A DNA stretch of 64,000 nt from positions 62,001 to 126,000 of the forward strand of contig CANLXO010000007.1 in assembly GCA_947495055.1 (NCBI GenBank), read 5' to 3'. This stretch comes from an uncultured Psychrobacter sp. GTDB lineage: Bacteria; Pseudomonadota; Gammaproteobacteria; Pseudomonadales; Moraxellaceae. The notes below the pieces were generated by a model that was not told where the DNA came from, did not search any database, and saw only the letters and a program-made list of their open reading frames with translations. The position numbers were made by a program, and so were the translations under genes. This document shows positions 8,192 through 17,600 of the stretch, one piece after another (the stretch's first letter is position 1; each line of letters opens with the position of its first letter).

Positions 8192-9394
8192 ATGAATTTT
8201 TTGCGTATGAGTGAGTTGGATTTGACGGACAAAGTGGTCTTAATCCGCGAAGATTTAAATGTCCCTATCAAAGATGGTAAGGTGGCTAGTGATGCTCGCT
8301 TGCAAGCTAGCCTACCGACGATTCAGATGGCGCTTGATAAAGGGGCCGCAGTTATCGTTTGCTCGCATTTAGGCCGTCCTACAGAAGGCAATTATGAGAG
8401 CAAATATTCGCTGGCACCTGTCGCTGATTATTTAAGTGAGAAATTAGAGCAGCCTGTGGCGATGAGTAGTGACTATTTAGGTGAGTCGGTCAACGTACAA
8501 GCAGGACAAGTGTTGCTGCTTGAAAACGTACGCTTTAATAAAGGCGAGAAGAAAAACGACTCAGCACTGGCACAAAAATATGCCAATCTTTGTGATGTAT
8601 TCGTCATGGACGCTTTTGGCACCGCTCACCGCGCCCAAGCCTCAACCGAAGGCGTCACGCAAATGATGCGTCAAGACAACAAAACCGTATGCGCAGGGCC
8701 ACTGCTGGCAGCCGAGCTTGATGCGCTTAGCCAAGCGCTTGAAACACCTGCTCAGCCTATGCTATCGATTGTCGGTGGCTCTAAAGTATCGACCAAGCTT
8801 GAAGTGCTACACAGTTTGGCAGAGGTTTGTAGTCAGATCATCGTCGGTGGCGGCATCGCCAATACGTTTTTGGCAGCTCAAGGTCACAGCGTAGGAGCAT
8901 CGCTATATGAAGCGGATCTAGTAGATACTGCACGCGCTATCATGAACAAAACAGAGATTTTATTACCGTCTGAAGTGGTAGTGGCAAGCAAAGACGATAT
9001 TGATTTTGCAGACTTTACCGGCTCACTACAAAAAGCGGTTGCCACCATTAAGTCTGTTGAAGCTATTGGTGAGCAAGATATGATTTTGGATATCGCGCCC
9101 GCTAGTGCCGAAAAGTTAGCGGATGCAATCTTAAATGCAAAGACCATACTGTGGAATGGTCCCGTAGGCGTCTTTGAGGTTGATGCTTTTGGCAAAGGCA
9201 CGCAAATAGTGGCGAAAGCGGTGAGCGATAGTGAAGGTTTTTCAATCGCAGGCGGCGGTGATACGCTCGCAGCTATTGATAAATATCAAGTAGCGAATGG
9301 CGTCAGTTATATGTCAACAGGCGGCGGTGCGTTTTTGGAATTTGTAGAAGGCAAGGTGTTGCCAGCAGTAGCGGCATTGCAGATTAAAGAGTAA
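8192..9394 (+). CDS. pgk: phosphoglycerate kinase
   Basis: Cytosolic glycolytic enzyme that transfers phosphate from 1,3-bisphosphoglycerate to ADP. It is 400 aa, the standard monomeric bacterial length. Family signatures: [11 protein letters not shown] near the N-terminus, SHLGRPTEG for substrate binding, NVRFNKGE, the hinge-region GGSKVSTK, and the nucleotide-site GGGDTLAA and [10 protein letters not shown] near the C-terminus. ATG 8192 follows GCGGAGTAG. Together with gpmI upstream and fba downstream it forms a loose glycolysis/gluconeogenesis neighbourhood, though a lipoprotein gene and a terminator separate it from fba. Confidence 0.97.
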   Translation: MNFLRMSELDLTDKVVLIREDLNVPIKDGKVASDARLQASLPTIQMALDKGAAVIVCSHLGRPTEGNYESKYSLAPVADYLSEKLEQPVAMSSDYLGESVNVQAGQVLLLENVRFNKGEKKNDSALAQKYANLCDVFVMDAFGTAHRAQASTEGVTQMMRQDNKTVCAGPLLAAELDALSQALETPAQPMLSIVGGSKVSTKLEVLHSLAEVCSQIIVGGGIANTFLAAQGHSVGASLYEADLVDTARAIMNKTEILLPSEVVVASKDDIDFADFTGSLQKAVATIKSVEAIGEQDMILDIAPASAEKLADAILNAKTILWNGPVGVFEVDAFGKGTQIVAKAVSDSEGFSIAGGGDTLAAIDKYQVANGVSYMSTGGGAFLEFVEGKVLPAVAALQIKE

Positions 9395-9544
9395 AGACGC
9401 GTAATGGATTGAAGATAGTAAACACAGACTGTTAAGTAGTTATTATTTGTTAATACTCAGATGATTTATATTGCAAGTGCTATATGCTATCTATAAAATA
9501 ACGCCACCATGTATCTTGACATGTATTTTTATGAGAGGTTTACT

Positions 9545-9931
9545 ATGTTAAAACGTCATTTATTACTTGCCAGCCTTCTAGCTGGTACTTTTGCAGTCAC
9601 TGCATGTAGCCAACAGACTGAAGAGAACGCTGAAGTTGCTGTTGAGTCTGCAGGCGATGATATTGCTGCCAATACAGATGCTGCTGCTACTGAAGCTGAA
9701 ATGGCTGCTCAAGAAGCAGGTACCGAGATTGCTGACGGCGCTGAAACTGCCGGTGCTGCTGCTACCAATGCTCTTGAAAACACAGGCGATGCTATTGCTG
9801 AAGGTACTAACGAAGTCGTAGAAGGCACAGCCTCTGCGGTCGCTGATGGCGCAAACGCAGTCGCTGACGGAGCATCTGACGTTGCTGCTGATGCTCAAGC
9901 GAATCAGGTTTCTGAAGATCAACAGTACTAA
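9545..9931 (+). CDS. alanine-rich small lipoprotein of unknown function
   Basis: A 128-aa predicted lipoprotein. Starting at ATG 9545 (after GAGAGG), the signal peptide MLKRHLLLASLLAGTFAVTAC ends in a lipobox with C21 as lipidation site. The mature part is low complexity: Ala, Glu, Asp, Thr and Gly dominate, with imperfect repeats of the type (V)ADGAN/SxVA. It has no catalytic motif. Such sequences are found in small envelope or stress-linked lipoproteins, but I do not recognise a characterised family. The open frame extends back to 9509, but that start lacks a ribosome binding site. A terminator follows at 9989. Confidence 0.75.
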   Translation: MLKRHLLLASLLAGTFAVTACSQQTEENAEVAVESAGDDIAANTDAAATEAEMAAQEAGTEIADGAETAGAAATNALENTGDAIAEGTNEVVEGTASAVADGANAVADGASDVAADAQANQVSEDQQY

Positions 9932-9988
9932 TTGCTAGCTTATACTAGATAAGTAATGGTTAAGATTGTCATATTACAATATTTAATA

Positions 9989-10015
9989 AGCCTTGGTTAT
10001 TGCCAGGGCTTTTTT
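9989..10015 (+). terminator. intrinsic terminator after the lipoprotein gene
   Basis: An 8-bp stem, AGCCTTGG (9989-9996) with CCAGGGCT (10003-10010), one G-T pair, then six T. It separates the pgk-side transcript from fba. Confidence 0.75.
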
Positions 10016-10103
10016 GCATTTAGCAATTAGCAATATCAAGTTAAAATTAAGTACGCTCAAGGCAGATAAACAAAGGCTAGTGCTACGGATGCTAGTCAAA
10101 ATT

Positions 10104-10112
10104 TGCTATAAT
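10104..10112 (+). promoter_or_regulatory. candidate extended -10 promoter for fba
   Basis: TGCTATAAT at 10104-10112 is a perfect extended -10 sequence, about 82 bp before the fba start and just after a terminator. No strong -35 is seen. It supports fba having its own promoter. Confidence 0.5.
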
Positions 10113-10193
10113 AATGAGCTAACAATTTAGTTGCTTTATACCCTTATTATTGGGGTTCATCTCCTATTGCTAAACTCAACTTGAGAGCGTTCT

Positions 10194-11231
10194 ATGGCAT
10201 TAATCTCTTTGCGTCAACTCCTTGATCATGCAGCAGAGCACAGCTACGGTGTGCCTGCGTTTAACGTCAATAATCTAGAGCAAATGCGCGCTATTATGAT
10301 GGCAGCGGATGCTGCCGATTCACCCGTTATCGTCCAGGCCAGTGCAGGCGCGCGCGACTATGCTGGTGCCTCATTTTTGCGTCATCTTATCATCGCCGCA
10401 ATTGAGGAGTGGCCGCATATCCCAGTGGTGATGCACCAAGATCATGGCATGTCGCCTGCTATCTGTCAGCGCTCCATTCAGCTTGGGTTTTCATCAGTGA
10501 TGATGGATGGCTCGCTTGGCGAGGATGGCAAGACGCCTATGGATTATGACTATAATGTCAACGTAACTCGTGAGGTCGTTAAGCTTGCTCATGCGTGCGG
10601 CGTGTCCGTAGAAGGCGAGATTGGCTGCTTGGGTAGTCTTGAGACGGGTATGGCAGGCGAGGAGGATGGCTCTGGGGCTGAGGGTGTGCTAGGTCACGAG
10701 CAGCTATTAACGAGTGCTGATGAAGCGCAGGATTTTGTGAGAGATACCAAGGTGGACGCACTAGCAATCGCCATTGGTACCAGTCACGGTGCTTATAAGT
10801 TTACCCGTCCTCCTACAGGCGACATCTTGTCCATCGAGCGGGTAAAAGAGATTCATGCGCGTATTCCTAACACTCATTTAGTGATGCATGGCTCATCATC
10901 AGTACCGCAAGAGTGGCTTAAAGTCATCAACGATCATGGCGGTGATATCGGCGAGACTTACGGCGTACCCGTAGAGCAAATCGTTGAAGCGATTAAGCAT
11001 GGCGTACGCAAGGTCAATATCGATACCGATTTGCGTTTGGCATCGACAGGCGCAATCCGCCAGCATTTAGCTGATAACCCGAGTAACTTTGATCCGCGCA
11101 AATACTTTAAAGCCTCAATGACCGCAATGTCTGATATCTGTAGTCATCGCTTTGAGGCGTTTGGATCTGCTGGACAAGCCCATAAAATCCGTCCGATCAG
11201 TCTTGAAAATATGGTTAAATTTTATCAATAG
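10194..11231 (+). CDS. fba: class II fructose-bisphosphate aldolase
   Basis: Zinc-dependent aldolase that reversibly splits fructose 1,6-bisphosphate into dihydroxyacetone phosphate and glyceraldehyde 3-phosphate. It is 345 aa. Class II signatures: PAFNVNN near the N-terminus, metal-ligand region [18 protein letters not shown], the glycine loop [12 protein letters not shown], and NIDTDLRLA near the C-terminus. The length and the inserted segment after GCLG ([10 protein letters not shown]) suit the Calvin-cycle-like subgroup common in gammaproteobacteria, where the gene is also called fbaA or cbbA. ATG 10194 has a weak Shine-Dalgarno (TTGAGAGCG). Confidence 0.96.
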   Translation: MALISLRQLLDHAAEHSYGVPAFNVNNLEQMRAIMMAADAADSPVIVQASAGARDYAGASFLRHLIIAAIEEWPHIPVVMHQDHGMSPAICQRSIQLGFSSVMMDGSLGEDGKTPMDYDYNVNVTREVVKLAHACGVSVEGEIGCLGSLETGMAGEEDGSGAEGVLGHEQLLTSADEAQDFVRDTKVDALAIAIGTSHGAYKFTRPPTGDILSIERVKEIHARIPNTHLVMHGSSSVPQEWLKVINDHGGDIGETYGVPVEQIVEAIKHGVRKVNIDTDLRLASTGAIRQHLADNPSNFDPRKYFKASMTAMSDICSHRFEAFGSAGQAHKIRPISLENMVKFYQ

Positions 11232-11301
11232 CTTATGGCGAATTTAGATAAGCAGATATTACTGAGCGGTTTTAAACTTAAGGCATTTAAACAGGTAAGA
11301 T

Positions 11302-11922
11302 ATGATAGGACTGATTACTGGACAAGTACTACATTTGATGGCACCTGTCGCCTGCGTCATGACAGGATCAGGTGTGGGCTACGATATCGAGCTGCCATTG
11401 CCATCGTTCTGTCAGCTACAAGTGGGACAAGAGGCAAGCATTTGGACGCATTTTCATGTTCGTGAAGATGCGCAATTGCTCTTTGGCTTTATTGACCGCA
11501 AGGAGCGCGACGTCTTTCGCCAATTGATAAAGATCAACGGCGTCGGTGCAAAAATGGCGTTAGCTATGCTATCGGCAATGTCAGCGGCTGAGCTTAAGAT
11601 GCACGTCGAGCAAGACTCGGAGACCGCGCTTACGCGTATTCCAGGGATAGGTAAAAAGACGGCCCAGCGCCTACTTATCGAGCTCAAAGACAAGCTCAAA
11701 AATATAGAGGTTGACAATAGCACTTTAGAATTGGCTATGCAGCCTACTGAAGTGTCGCACGAAGGCAGCATCATCGCTGAGGTCGAAGGAGCTTTGATGA
11801 GTTTGGGCTATAAAGAAAGAGAAGCGCAGCAAGCAATCAAGGCGGCCAAGAGCAATGGCGCAACCTTTGGCGATACGCAAAGTCTACTAAAGGCGACGTT
11901 ACAGCAGTTATCTAGCTTTTAG
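11302..11922 (+). CDS. ruvA: Holliday junction branch migration protein RuvA
   Basis: Binds four-way DNA junctions as a tetramer and loads the RuvB motor during recombinational repair. It is 206 aa. The N-terminal OB-fold begins MIGLITGQV. The central helix-hairpin-helix motifs include INGVGAKMALAML and RIPGIGKKTAQRLL. The C-terminal domain III, which contacts RuvB, covers the last ~50 residues. ATG 11302 follows AGGTAAG by 4 nt. RuvB lies downstream, but a terminator-like hairpin stands between them. Confidence 0.97.
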   Translation: MIGLITGQVLHLMAPVACVMTGSGVGYDIELPLPSFCQLQVGQEASIWTHFHVREDAQLLFGFIDRKERDVFRQLIKINGVGAKMALAMLSAMSAAELKMHVEQDSETALTRIPGIGKKTAQRLLIELKDKLKNIEVDNSTLELAMQPTEVSHEGSIIAEVEGALMSLGYKEREAQQAIKAAKSNGATFGDTQSLLKATLQQLSSF

Positions 11923-11978
11923 TCTGATGTAGGTATCACTCAAAATACTGCATTAAGCCTCTTATTCTTTTAACTTTT

Positions 11979-12005
11979 CAAGCGACATCATTTGTCGCTT
12001 GTTTT
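11979..12005 (+). terminator. terminator-like hairpin between ruvA and ruvB
   Basis: A perfect 9-bp stem, CAAGCGACA (11979-11987) with TGTCGCTTG (11993-12001), a 5-nt loop and a short T run (TTTTG). The T tract is weak, so termination may be partial. Confidence 0.65.
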
Positions 12006-12092
12006 GTTTGATATAGCCTTTTTACATGACTTATGGTCATGATTTGGTTATGCTATTTGTATTCATCTCTTTTTTATATAATGACAAAATCT

Positions 12093-13076
12093 ATGATGCA
12101 AGATCGATTAATTAATCCGCTAGAGGGTGCAAGTGACGCTCCTGATGCCAATATCCGTCCTGCATTGCTGGCTGAATATATCGGTCAGCCAGTGGTGCGT
12201 GAGCAGATGGAGGTATTTATTGGTGCTGCGCGCGGGCGTGAGGAAGCGCTAGATCATACTCTAATCTTTGGTCCGCCAGGTCTTGGTAAGACTACACTTG
12301 CCAATATCATCGCGCGAGAGATGGGCGGCAACCTGCGCTCAACATCAGGCCCTGTACTTGAGCGTGCAGGCGACTTAGCGGCGATGCTGACCAACTTGGA
12401 GGCAGGTGACGTTCTATTTATCGATGAGATTCATAGACTCAGTCCTGTTATTGAGGAGATACTGTATCCTGCGATGGAGGACTTTCAGTTGGATCTTATG
12501 ATCGGTGAAGGTCCTGCCGCGCGCTCTATCAAGCTTGATCTGCCGCCGTTCACCTTGGTCGCAGCAACGACGCGAGCAGGACTTTTGACCTCGCCACTTC
12601 GTGATCGCTTTGGCATTGTGCAGCGCTTAGAGTTTTATAGTATTACCGATTTGACCACGATTGTGAGCCGCGCGGCACGCTTAATGCGCGTGCCGATGAC
12701 AGAGGATGGGGCAGTTGAGATTGCTCGCCGTGCTCGCGGTACGCCGCGTATTGCTAATAGGCTGCTACGCCGAGTCAGAGATTATGCCGAGGTCAAAGGC
12801 GATGGTAGTATCAATGGGCAAATTGCCGCAAGCGCGCTTGATATGCTCGCTGTTGATAGACGCGGTTTGGATCATTTAGATCGCCGTTATATCGAGATAT
12901 TACATGAGCGCTTTGATGGGGGTCCTGCAGGTGTTGAAGCGGTAGCTGCTGCTATGGCAGAGGATCGCGGTACTCTAGAGGATGTGATTGAGCCGTACCT
13001 TATCCAGCAAGGCTATGTACTACGTACCGCTCGCGGCCGAGTCCTGACACAAATGGCGATTGATCAGATGTTATAG
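12093..13076 (+). CDS. ruvB: Holliday junction DNA helicase RuvB
   Basis: AAA+ hexameric motor that drives branch migration with RuvA. From ATG 12093 ([10 protein letters not shown]) it is 327 aa. Motifs: Walker [12 protein letters not shown], Walker [10 protein letters not shown], sensor 1 AATTRAGLL, arginine finger region SPLRDRFGI and sensor 2 [11 protein letters not shown], followed by the C-terminal winged helix. The open frame reaches back to 12033, with another ATG at 12081 (MTKS); none has a strong ribosome binding site, and 12093 gives the usual RuvB N-terminus. A 40-bp perfect palindrome follows. Confidence 0.96.
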   Translation: MMQDRLINPLEGASDAPDANIRPALLAEYIGQPVVREQMEVFIGAARGREEALDHTLIFGPPGLGKTTLANIIAREMGGNLRSTSGPVLERAGDLAAMLTNLEAGDVLFIDEIHRLSPVIEEILYPAMEDFQLDLMIGEGPAARSIKLDLPPFTLVAATTRAGLLTSPLRDRFGIVQRLEFYSITDLTTIVSRAARLMRVPMTEDGAVEIARRARGTPRIANRLLRRVRDYAEVKGDGSINGQIAASALDMLAVDRRGLDHLDRRYIEILHERFDGGPAGVEAVAAAMAEDRGTLEDVIEPYLIQQGYVLRTARGRVLTQMAIDQML

Positions 13077-13093
13077 TTTTATCATATGAATAT

Positions 13094-13133
13094 AAAAAGG
13101 CGCTTACTTTCTATAGAAAGTAAGCGCCTTTTT
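13094..13133. terminator. bidirectional terminator, perfect 40-bp palindrome
   Basis: Every base from 13094 to 13133 pairs around the centre CTATAG. The outer arms are A5 and T5, and the core is GGCGCTTACTTT with its complement. It can end both ruvB (+) and ubiB (-), which converge here. Confidence 0.9.
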
Positions 13134-13161
13134 ACGATCGTATCATGGTTATGACTGGCAT

Positions 13162-14823
13162 TTATCCTAAAATACGCCAAACTACTGCTAATATAGCCAG
13201 CACATAAAAGATAGGAGATAGCCAGCCAATGACTTGGGTGGCAAGGGCAATAAAGACTCCAAACCCTGCTAGCGCTAGCCAATCACGGCGACGGTCGTTG
13301 AGCATATCAGCGCGAATTTGTTGTATCTCGCGTAGTTGACTGTCTTGTCGCGCGCCTTGTGACGCCAGACTTTGCAGACCTTGATCGAGCAGTTTAGGTA
13401 TATCGGTACTTGATAGTAATATCTCAGGCAATTGGGTACGTAGCTGTTGTAAGTTGCGTACCGGGTCGAGCTGCTCTTTGATCCAGCTACTCAAAATAGG
13501 TTTGGCAAGTGACCAGATATCCAAATCAGGGTACAAGTCACGACCAAGCCCTTCAACATGGACCAAGGTTTTAAGCAATAGCATGAGCTGCGGCGGGATA
13601 CTCATATGATGGCGGCGAGCGATATCTAGTATCTGCATGAGTACGCCAGCGAAGTCGATCTCGTTAATTGATTTTTGTAGCATAGGGCCGACAGTACGCT
13701 TCATATCACGCATCAACGCATGCTTGTCAGTGTTCGGTGGTATCCAGCCTGCGCGGCTGACGATATCGACAACAGCAGTAAAATTATTATTCATAACTGC
13801 AAGTAGCATACGCGCGACGATCAGTTGATCGTCTCGAGATAGCGAACCCATAATAGCGCAATCAAGACCGATATAACGTGGCTCATGAGCGATACTATTG
13901 ACGCCATCCGCCATACTGTTGATGCTAGGCGTTTCAACGAACACGTTACCTGGATGCATGTCAGCATGAAAGAAGTTATCACGAAAGACTTGCGTAAAAA
14001 ATATCGTCAAACCTTTTTGAGCAAGGGCTGCGCGGTCATAACCAAGCTCATCAAAGATATGCGTCTGCGAGATAGGCACCCCTTGAATACGCTCCATAAC
14101 CATGACGTTTTTGGCAGCAGCATAAACCTCAGGCACATACATTAGCGCGGAACCCAAAAAGTTATTGCGCATCTGCGTGGTATTGTCCGCCTCAAGCACC
14201 AAATCAAGCTCATTGAGCATCACTTGGCGATAGTCCTCAACGATATCTATGATATGTACTGCCCGCGCCGCCTCCACGCGCGCGGACACCCAGCTGGCAA
14301 GCTCACGTAGTAGCTCAAAGTCGTTAACGATAGTGGTACGAATATCGGGTCTGACGACTTTGACGACGACCTCACGACCATCGTGAAGGGCTGCGGTGTG
14401 CACTTGCGCGATGGAGGCGGCGGCTAAAGGTTTTATGTCAAAACGCGCAAATAGCTCATCAATAGATTGACCTAAGCCATGTTTGGGATCTTGAATCTGG
14501 GTGACGGCAGTGTCAGATGAAAAAGGTTTGACCCGATCTTGCAGCTGGACAAGCTGATCGATAATAGCTGGTGGCACAAGATCGCGGCGCGTTGAGAGTA
14601 GTTGCCCAAGCTTTAAAAACAGCGTACCCATGTCCTCTAATGCGTATTTAATCGCATTGGGTTGGTGTTTTTTACCCCAAGCGGCAGGATGGCTGCGTAT
14701 AAGGCGCGCCAAAGGTTGCAACTGCGGCGCCTCTTCGATTGAAAAATGCGTATCAATACGATAACTGGCAGCGATGCGCCAAAGCTCAAGTAGACGCGCG
14801 CGATGAGATAATAGCATGAGCAA
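13162..14823 (-). CDS. ubiB: ubiquinone biosynthesis regulatory protein kinase UbiB
   Basis: ABC1/ADCK-type atypical kinase needed for ubiquinone synthesis, anchored to the inner membrane. It is 553 aa. Family marks: the KxGQ motif in FLKLGQLLSTRRDLVPP, the alanine-rich nucleotide loop in AAASIAQVH, the catalytic region ADMHPGNVFV and IGLDCAIMGSL, and two hydrophobic segments at the C-terminus (about 505-553). It is the last gene of a minus-strand run after ubiE and ubiJ, the gene order seen in enterobacteria and pseudomonads. The ubiJ stop precedes it by 20 bp. Confidence 0.95.
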   Translation of the reverse strand: MLMLLSHRARLLELWRIAASYRIDTHFSIEEAPQLQPLARLIRSHPAAWGKKHQPNAIKYALEDMGTLFLKLGQLLSTRRDLVPPAIIDQLVQLQDRVKPFSSDTAVTQIQDPKHGLGQSIDELFARFDIKPLAAASIAQVHTAALHDGREVVVKVVRPDIRTTIVNDFELLRELASWVSARVEAARAVHIIDIVEDYRQVMLNELDLVLEADNTTQMRNNFLGSALMYVPEVYAAAKNVMVMERIQGVPISQTHIFDELGYDRAALAQKGLTIFFTQVFRDNFFHADMHPGNVFVETPSINSMADGVNSIAHEPRYIGLDCAIMGSLSRDDQLIVARMLLAVMNNNFTAVVDIVSRAGWIPPNTDKHALMRDMKRTVGPMLQKSINEIDFAGVLMQILDIARRHHMSIPPQLMLLLKTLVHVEGLGRDLYPDLDIWSLAKPILSSWIKEQLDPVRNLQQLRTQLPEILLSSTDIPKLLDQGLQSLASQGARQDSQLREIQQIRADMLNDRRRDWLALAGFGVFIALATQVIGWLSPIFYVLAILAVVWRILG

Positions 14824-14843
14824 CCTTACTCTAAATCAGATAT

Positions 14844-15536
14844 TTATTTGTTTAATAAACGCGCTTGTTCGGCTTTTATAACGGCTAGGCGTGTCTCTTC
14901 ACGCTCGATATCAGCGCGCAGTTTGAGCAGCTGCTGCTTGAGCTCATCAGCTTGCGTTTTGAGTACAGGATCAGGTTCACTCATGCCTGCGACATCATTA
15001 GCCCAATCACTGACATCATCAAAGGCGCGCTTGGCACTATGACGAAAGCTACCTTTGAGCTGCGAGATAAGCAGCTGCAATTGACTTGCCATAGGCTTGC
15101 CAATAAACGGCTCAAGCTGCCCTGCTAGGTCAGGATCAAAGCCTGCTACTAATTGCTTAACTTGCATCAGTACTTTGTAGTCGCCTGCAATAGGCAAGTT
15201 GCCCTCAGCTCCGCGCATAAGGTTTAGTAGCTGAGCAGGATTTTGCACAGTGATAACGCAGTCAGGAGTACTATGACCTAATCCTGCCATAGCGATAGTG
15301 GCTTTTTCATGCTCACTTAAACCGCCTGCGGTTTCAAATATGCTCTCGGTCGTAACCGGCTCAAAACGCAAACGATCATGATTAAATAAGATATCCAAAT
15401 GCAGCTCAGGCATCGCCATCTCAAGGCGCAGCACTTTGCCTGCTAGTGGCACTAGTCCTGCACGGGTAATATTATCGCTTGCGATAGCGACGTTAATGAG
15501 TTTTTCGGCACCTGCTAAAAGCAGTACAGTTAGCAT
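14844..15536 (-). CDS. ubiJ: ubiquinone biosynthesis accessory factor UbiJ (SCP2 domain)
   Basis: Lipid-binding accessory protein of the soluble Ubi complex, which binds ubiquinone intermediates. It is 230 aa. An SCP2-like domain covers about the first 130 residues (MLTVLLLAGAEKLINVAI...). The C-terminal ~45 residues are a predicted coiled coil ending EETRLAVIKAEQARLLNK, which matches UbiJ. The position between ubiE and ubiB is diagnostic; sequence conservation in this family is low. ATG 15536 lies 87 bp after the ubiE stop, probably in one transcript. Confidence 0.88.
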   Translation of the reverse strand: MLTVLLLAGAEKLINVAIASDNITRAGLVPLAGKVLRLEMAMPELHLDILFNHDRLRFEPVTTESIFETAGGLSEHEKATIAMAGLGHSTPDCVITVQNPAQLLNLMRGAEGNLPIAGDYKVLMQVKQLVAGFDPDLAGQLEPFIGKPMASQLQLLISQLKGSFRHSAKRAFDDVSDWANDVAGMSEPDPVLKTQADELKQQLLKLRADIEREETRLAVIKAEQARLLNK

Positions 15537-15623
15537 AATAGTCTCGTCTATGTCAGGGCAGATGTAAAAGCTATCGCTCGGTTAAAAATGCTTAGTCTGT
15601 TAGCACTGCTTATGGTATTAATA

Positions 15624-16718
15624 TCAAGCTTTAAAGCCGCGATGCACGGCGACAATACCTGCCGTCAAGTTATGATAATCGCAGTTCTCAAAACCTGCTT
15701 GCTGCATCATTTGCTTAAGTGTCTGCTGATCAGGATGCATGCGGATTGATTCGGCCAAGTACTGATAGCTCTCAGAATCATTGGCGATGATTTTGCCCAT
15801 CATAGGTAGGGCTGTAAACGAGTACAAATCATAAGCTTTTGATAAAGGCTCAAACACAGGTTTTGAGAACTCTAATATTAGCAAGCGACCACCGGGCTTG
15901 AGCACGCGGTACATGGATTTAAGCGCAGCATCTTTGTCCGTCACATTACGCAGACCAAAACTGATAGTGACAAGATCAAAGCTTTCATCATCAAAAGGCG
16001 CTAACGTCTCGGCATTGGCAAGGACAAAATCAACGTTATTGCAGCCAGCATTTATCAAGCGCTCACGGCCCACCTCTAGCATTGCTGCATTGATATCGGA
16101 CAATACTACATGACCACTTTTGCCCACTTCACGGCTAAATACCTTTGCCAAATCACCTGTGCCGCCTGCGATATCGAGCACGTGCTGACCGGCGCGAACC
16201 CCTGATAAGCTAATGGCGTAGCGCTTCCATAAACGATGAATACCAAATGACATCAAATCATTCATGATGTCGTATTTTTTGGCGACTGAGGTAAAGACGT
16301 CTGCTACGCGCGCTTGTTTTTCTGCTTTGTTGACTGTTTTATAGCCAAAATGCGTCTGCTCTAAGCCATCAGTATCAGGGGTGTGCGGATTATTGATATC
16401 GTCGCGCTGATTAAATAGGGTTTGCTTGGGCAAGTCAGCAGTAGGAGCCTGCGCGCCTGCTGTCTTGGTTTGACTAGTATTTGTATTGTCAGTGCTACTT
16501 GGCATAGTGGTTTGCTGACCTTGAGGCGTCCCTGTTGGCAGATCTTGCACTTGAGTAAAGTCCATATTGGCATTTTTATCAACATGGTGACTTGCCTTTA
16601 CTTGTGCAGTGATGTTCTGGTTTTGTGCAATGCTGTCCTTGACCAATTTGTCTTGTAATTCGTACTGCGTCGCAGCGTCGTTATTGGGCATGCTATCGTT
16701 GTTAGAAGTGTCGCTCAT
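15624..16718 (-). CDS. ubiE: UbiE C-methyltransferase with long N-terminal extension
   Basis: SAM-dependent methyltransferase of ubiquinone (and, where present, menaquinone) synthesis. The catalytic part starts at about residue 122 (THFGYKTV) and carries the SAM-binding [10 protein letters not shown] (181-190), [10 protein letters not shown] and [14 protein letters not shown], all typical of UbiE, and ends HRGFKA. ATG 16718 has AACAGGATA upstream and gives 364 aa; the frame opens earlier at a GTG (16736). The enterobacterial enzyme is about 250 aa, so residues 1-120 are an extra polar segment rich in Asn, Gln, Thr and Asp. First gene of ubiE-ubiJ-ubiB. Confidence 0.94.
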   Translation of the reverse strand: MSDTSNNDSMPNNDAATQYELQDKLVKDSIAQNQNITAQVKASHHVDKNANMDFTQVQDLPTGTPQGQQTTMPSSTDNTNTSQTKTAGAQAPTADLPKQTLFNQRDDINNPHTPDTDGLEQTHFGYKTVNKAEKQARVADVFTSVAKKYDIMNDLMSFGIHRLWKRYAISLSGVRAGQHVLDIAGGTGDLAKVFSREVGKSGHVVLSDINAAMLEVGRERLINAGCNNVDFVLANAETLAPFDDESFDLVTISFGLRNVTDKDAALKSMYRVLKPGGRLLILEFSKPVFEPLSKAYDLYSFTALPMMGKIIANDSESYQYLAESIRMHPDQQTLKQMMQQAGFENCDYHNLTAGIVAVHRGFKA

Positions 16719-16806
16719 AGGGGTATCCTGTTGCACTAATATGGATAAATAAAGCGGATACTAAAGGCGTATCAGCTGTCTAAAAATGGTTAGTAAATGA
16801 TGATTA

Positions 16807-17517
16807 TCATACACCAAACCCAGCAGGTTTACCGTGACTATCAGGCGCATGCACTTGGTCTACGATAGTGAGTTCGCGCTCACAAAACGGCTCGATAAAA
16901 CTGCTCACACTCTTAAGCGGTTTCATCGCCGCAAACCCTGAGTTGATAAAGTCATATAAAGGCTGATAGCCATGACGATAGGCGGTGCCTTTAGCCAGTC
17001 CAAACGCTTTTCTGAGCATAAATGAGTTCAGATGCTTATCCGTGCCATAGCAGACGTCTTTTAGATTATTAATCTGCAAGCGGCGCTCGCTTGACTCATC
17101 AACCGTGCGATAAGCACTCATCATATTGTCTTCATTAACATCCAAATCATTAGCGATTAGCCACTGAGCTAAATGCATATCCAGCTCAATAGCGAGAATA
17201 GTAGCCTCTATAGCCTTGCTACCTGTCTCTAATGCTGCTTCTTTTGCTAAGCGCTCAAGTTTTTTGGCTTTTGGCAAGATACGGGTGATCTGTTCTGCGA
17301 GTTTTTTGAATTCTTCACCGTTATAAAGCTGAGTCAAAAAATACTCTGACATGGGCTGGTTTTTTGGTTGCTCAAACAGCGCTTGATGAGAGCGTTTGAT
17401 ACGCTCGCGTTGCCAAGACTGTACTTCGTATAATTTGGACTCAAGTACTTTATCTTCATGAATCGGTAGCGCCCAGTAACGGTTTAGATGGTTTTGTAAT
17501 TCTGACAATGCGGACAT
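16807..17517 (-). CDS. uncharacterised FFLEELY-motif-like protein, copy 1
   Basis: A 236-aa soluble protein of unknown function, predicted mainly helical. It begins MSALSELQNHLNRYWALP and contains YFLTQLYNGEEF at about 59-70, which resembles the FFLEELY motif used to name a family in related gammaproteobacteria (recalled, not searched). It has no signal peptide, membrane segment or catalytic motif that I recognise. The next gene upstream encodes an equally long paralogue. Both precede ubiE on the same strand, so a link to ubiquinone or lipid metabolism is possible, from position only. ATG 17517 follows GAGAGTTTACT. Confidence 0.75.
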   Translation of the reverse strand: MSALSELQNHLNRYWALPIHEDKVLESKLYEVQSWQRERIKRSHQALFEQPKNQPMSEYFLTQLYNGEEFKKLAEQITRILPKAKKLERLAKEAALETGSKAIEATILAIELDMHLAQWLIANDLDVNEDNMMSAYRTVDESSERRLQINNLKDVCYGTDKHLNSFMLRKAFGLAKGTAYRHGYQPLYDFINSGFAAMKPLKSVSSFIEPFCERELTIVDQVHAPDSHGKPAGFGV

Positions 17518-17600
17518 AGTAAACTCTCAAATAAAGATCTAATAAGTGTCCTACCAACAATAGGCTCAAACAGCGAGATATTGCCGTAGAAAAGATGCGT

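Noticed and set aside
11235..11465. 76-codon ORF overlapping the start of ruvA
   Set aside because: Lies in another frame over ruvA and has no family match.
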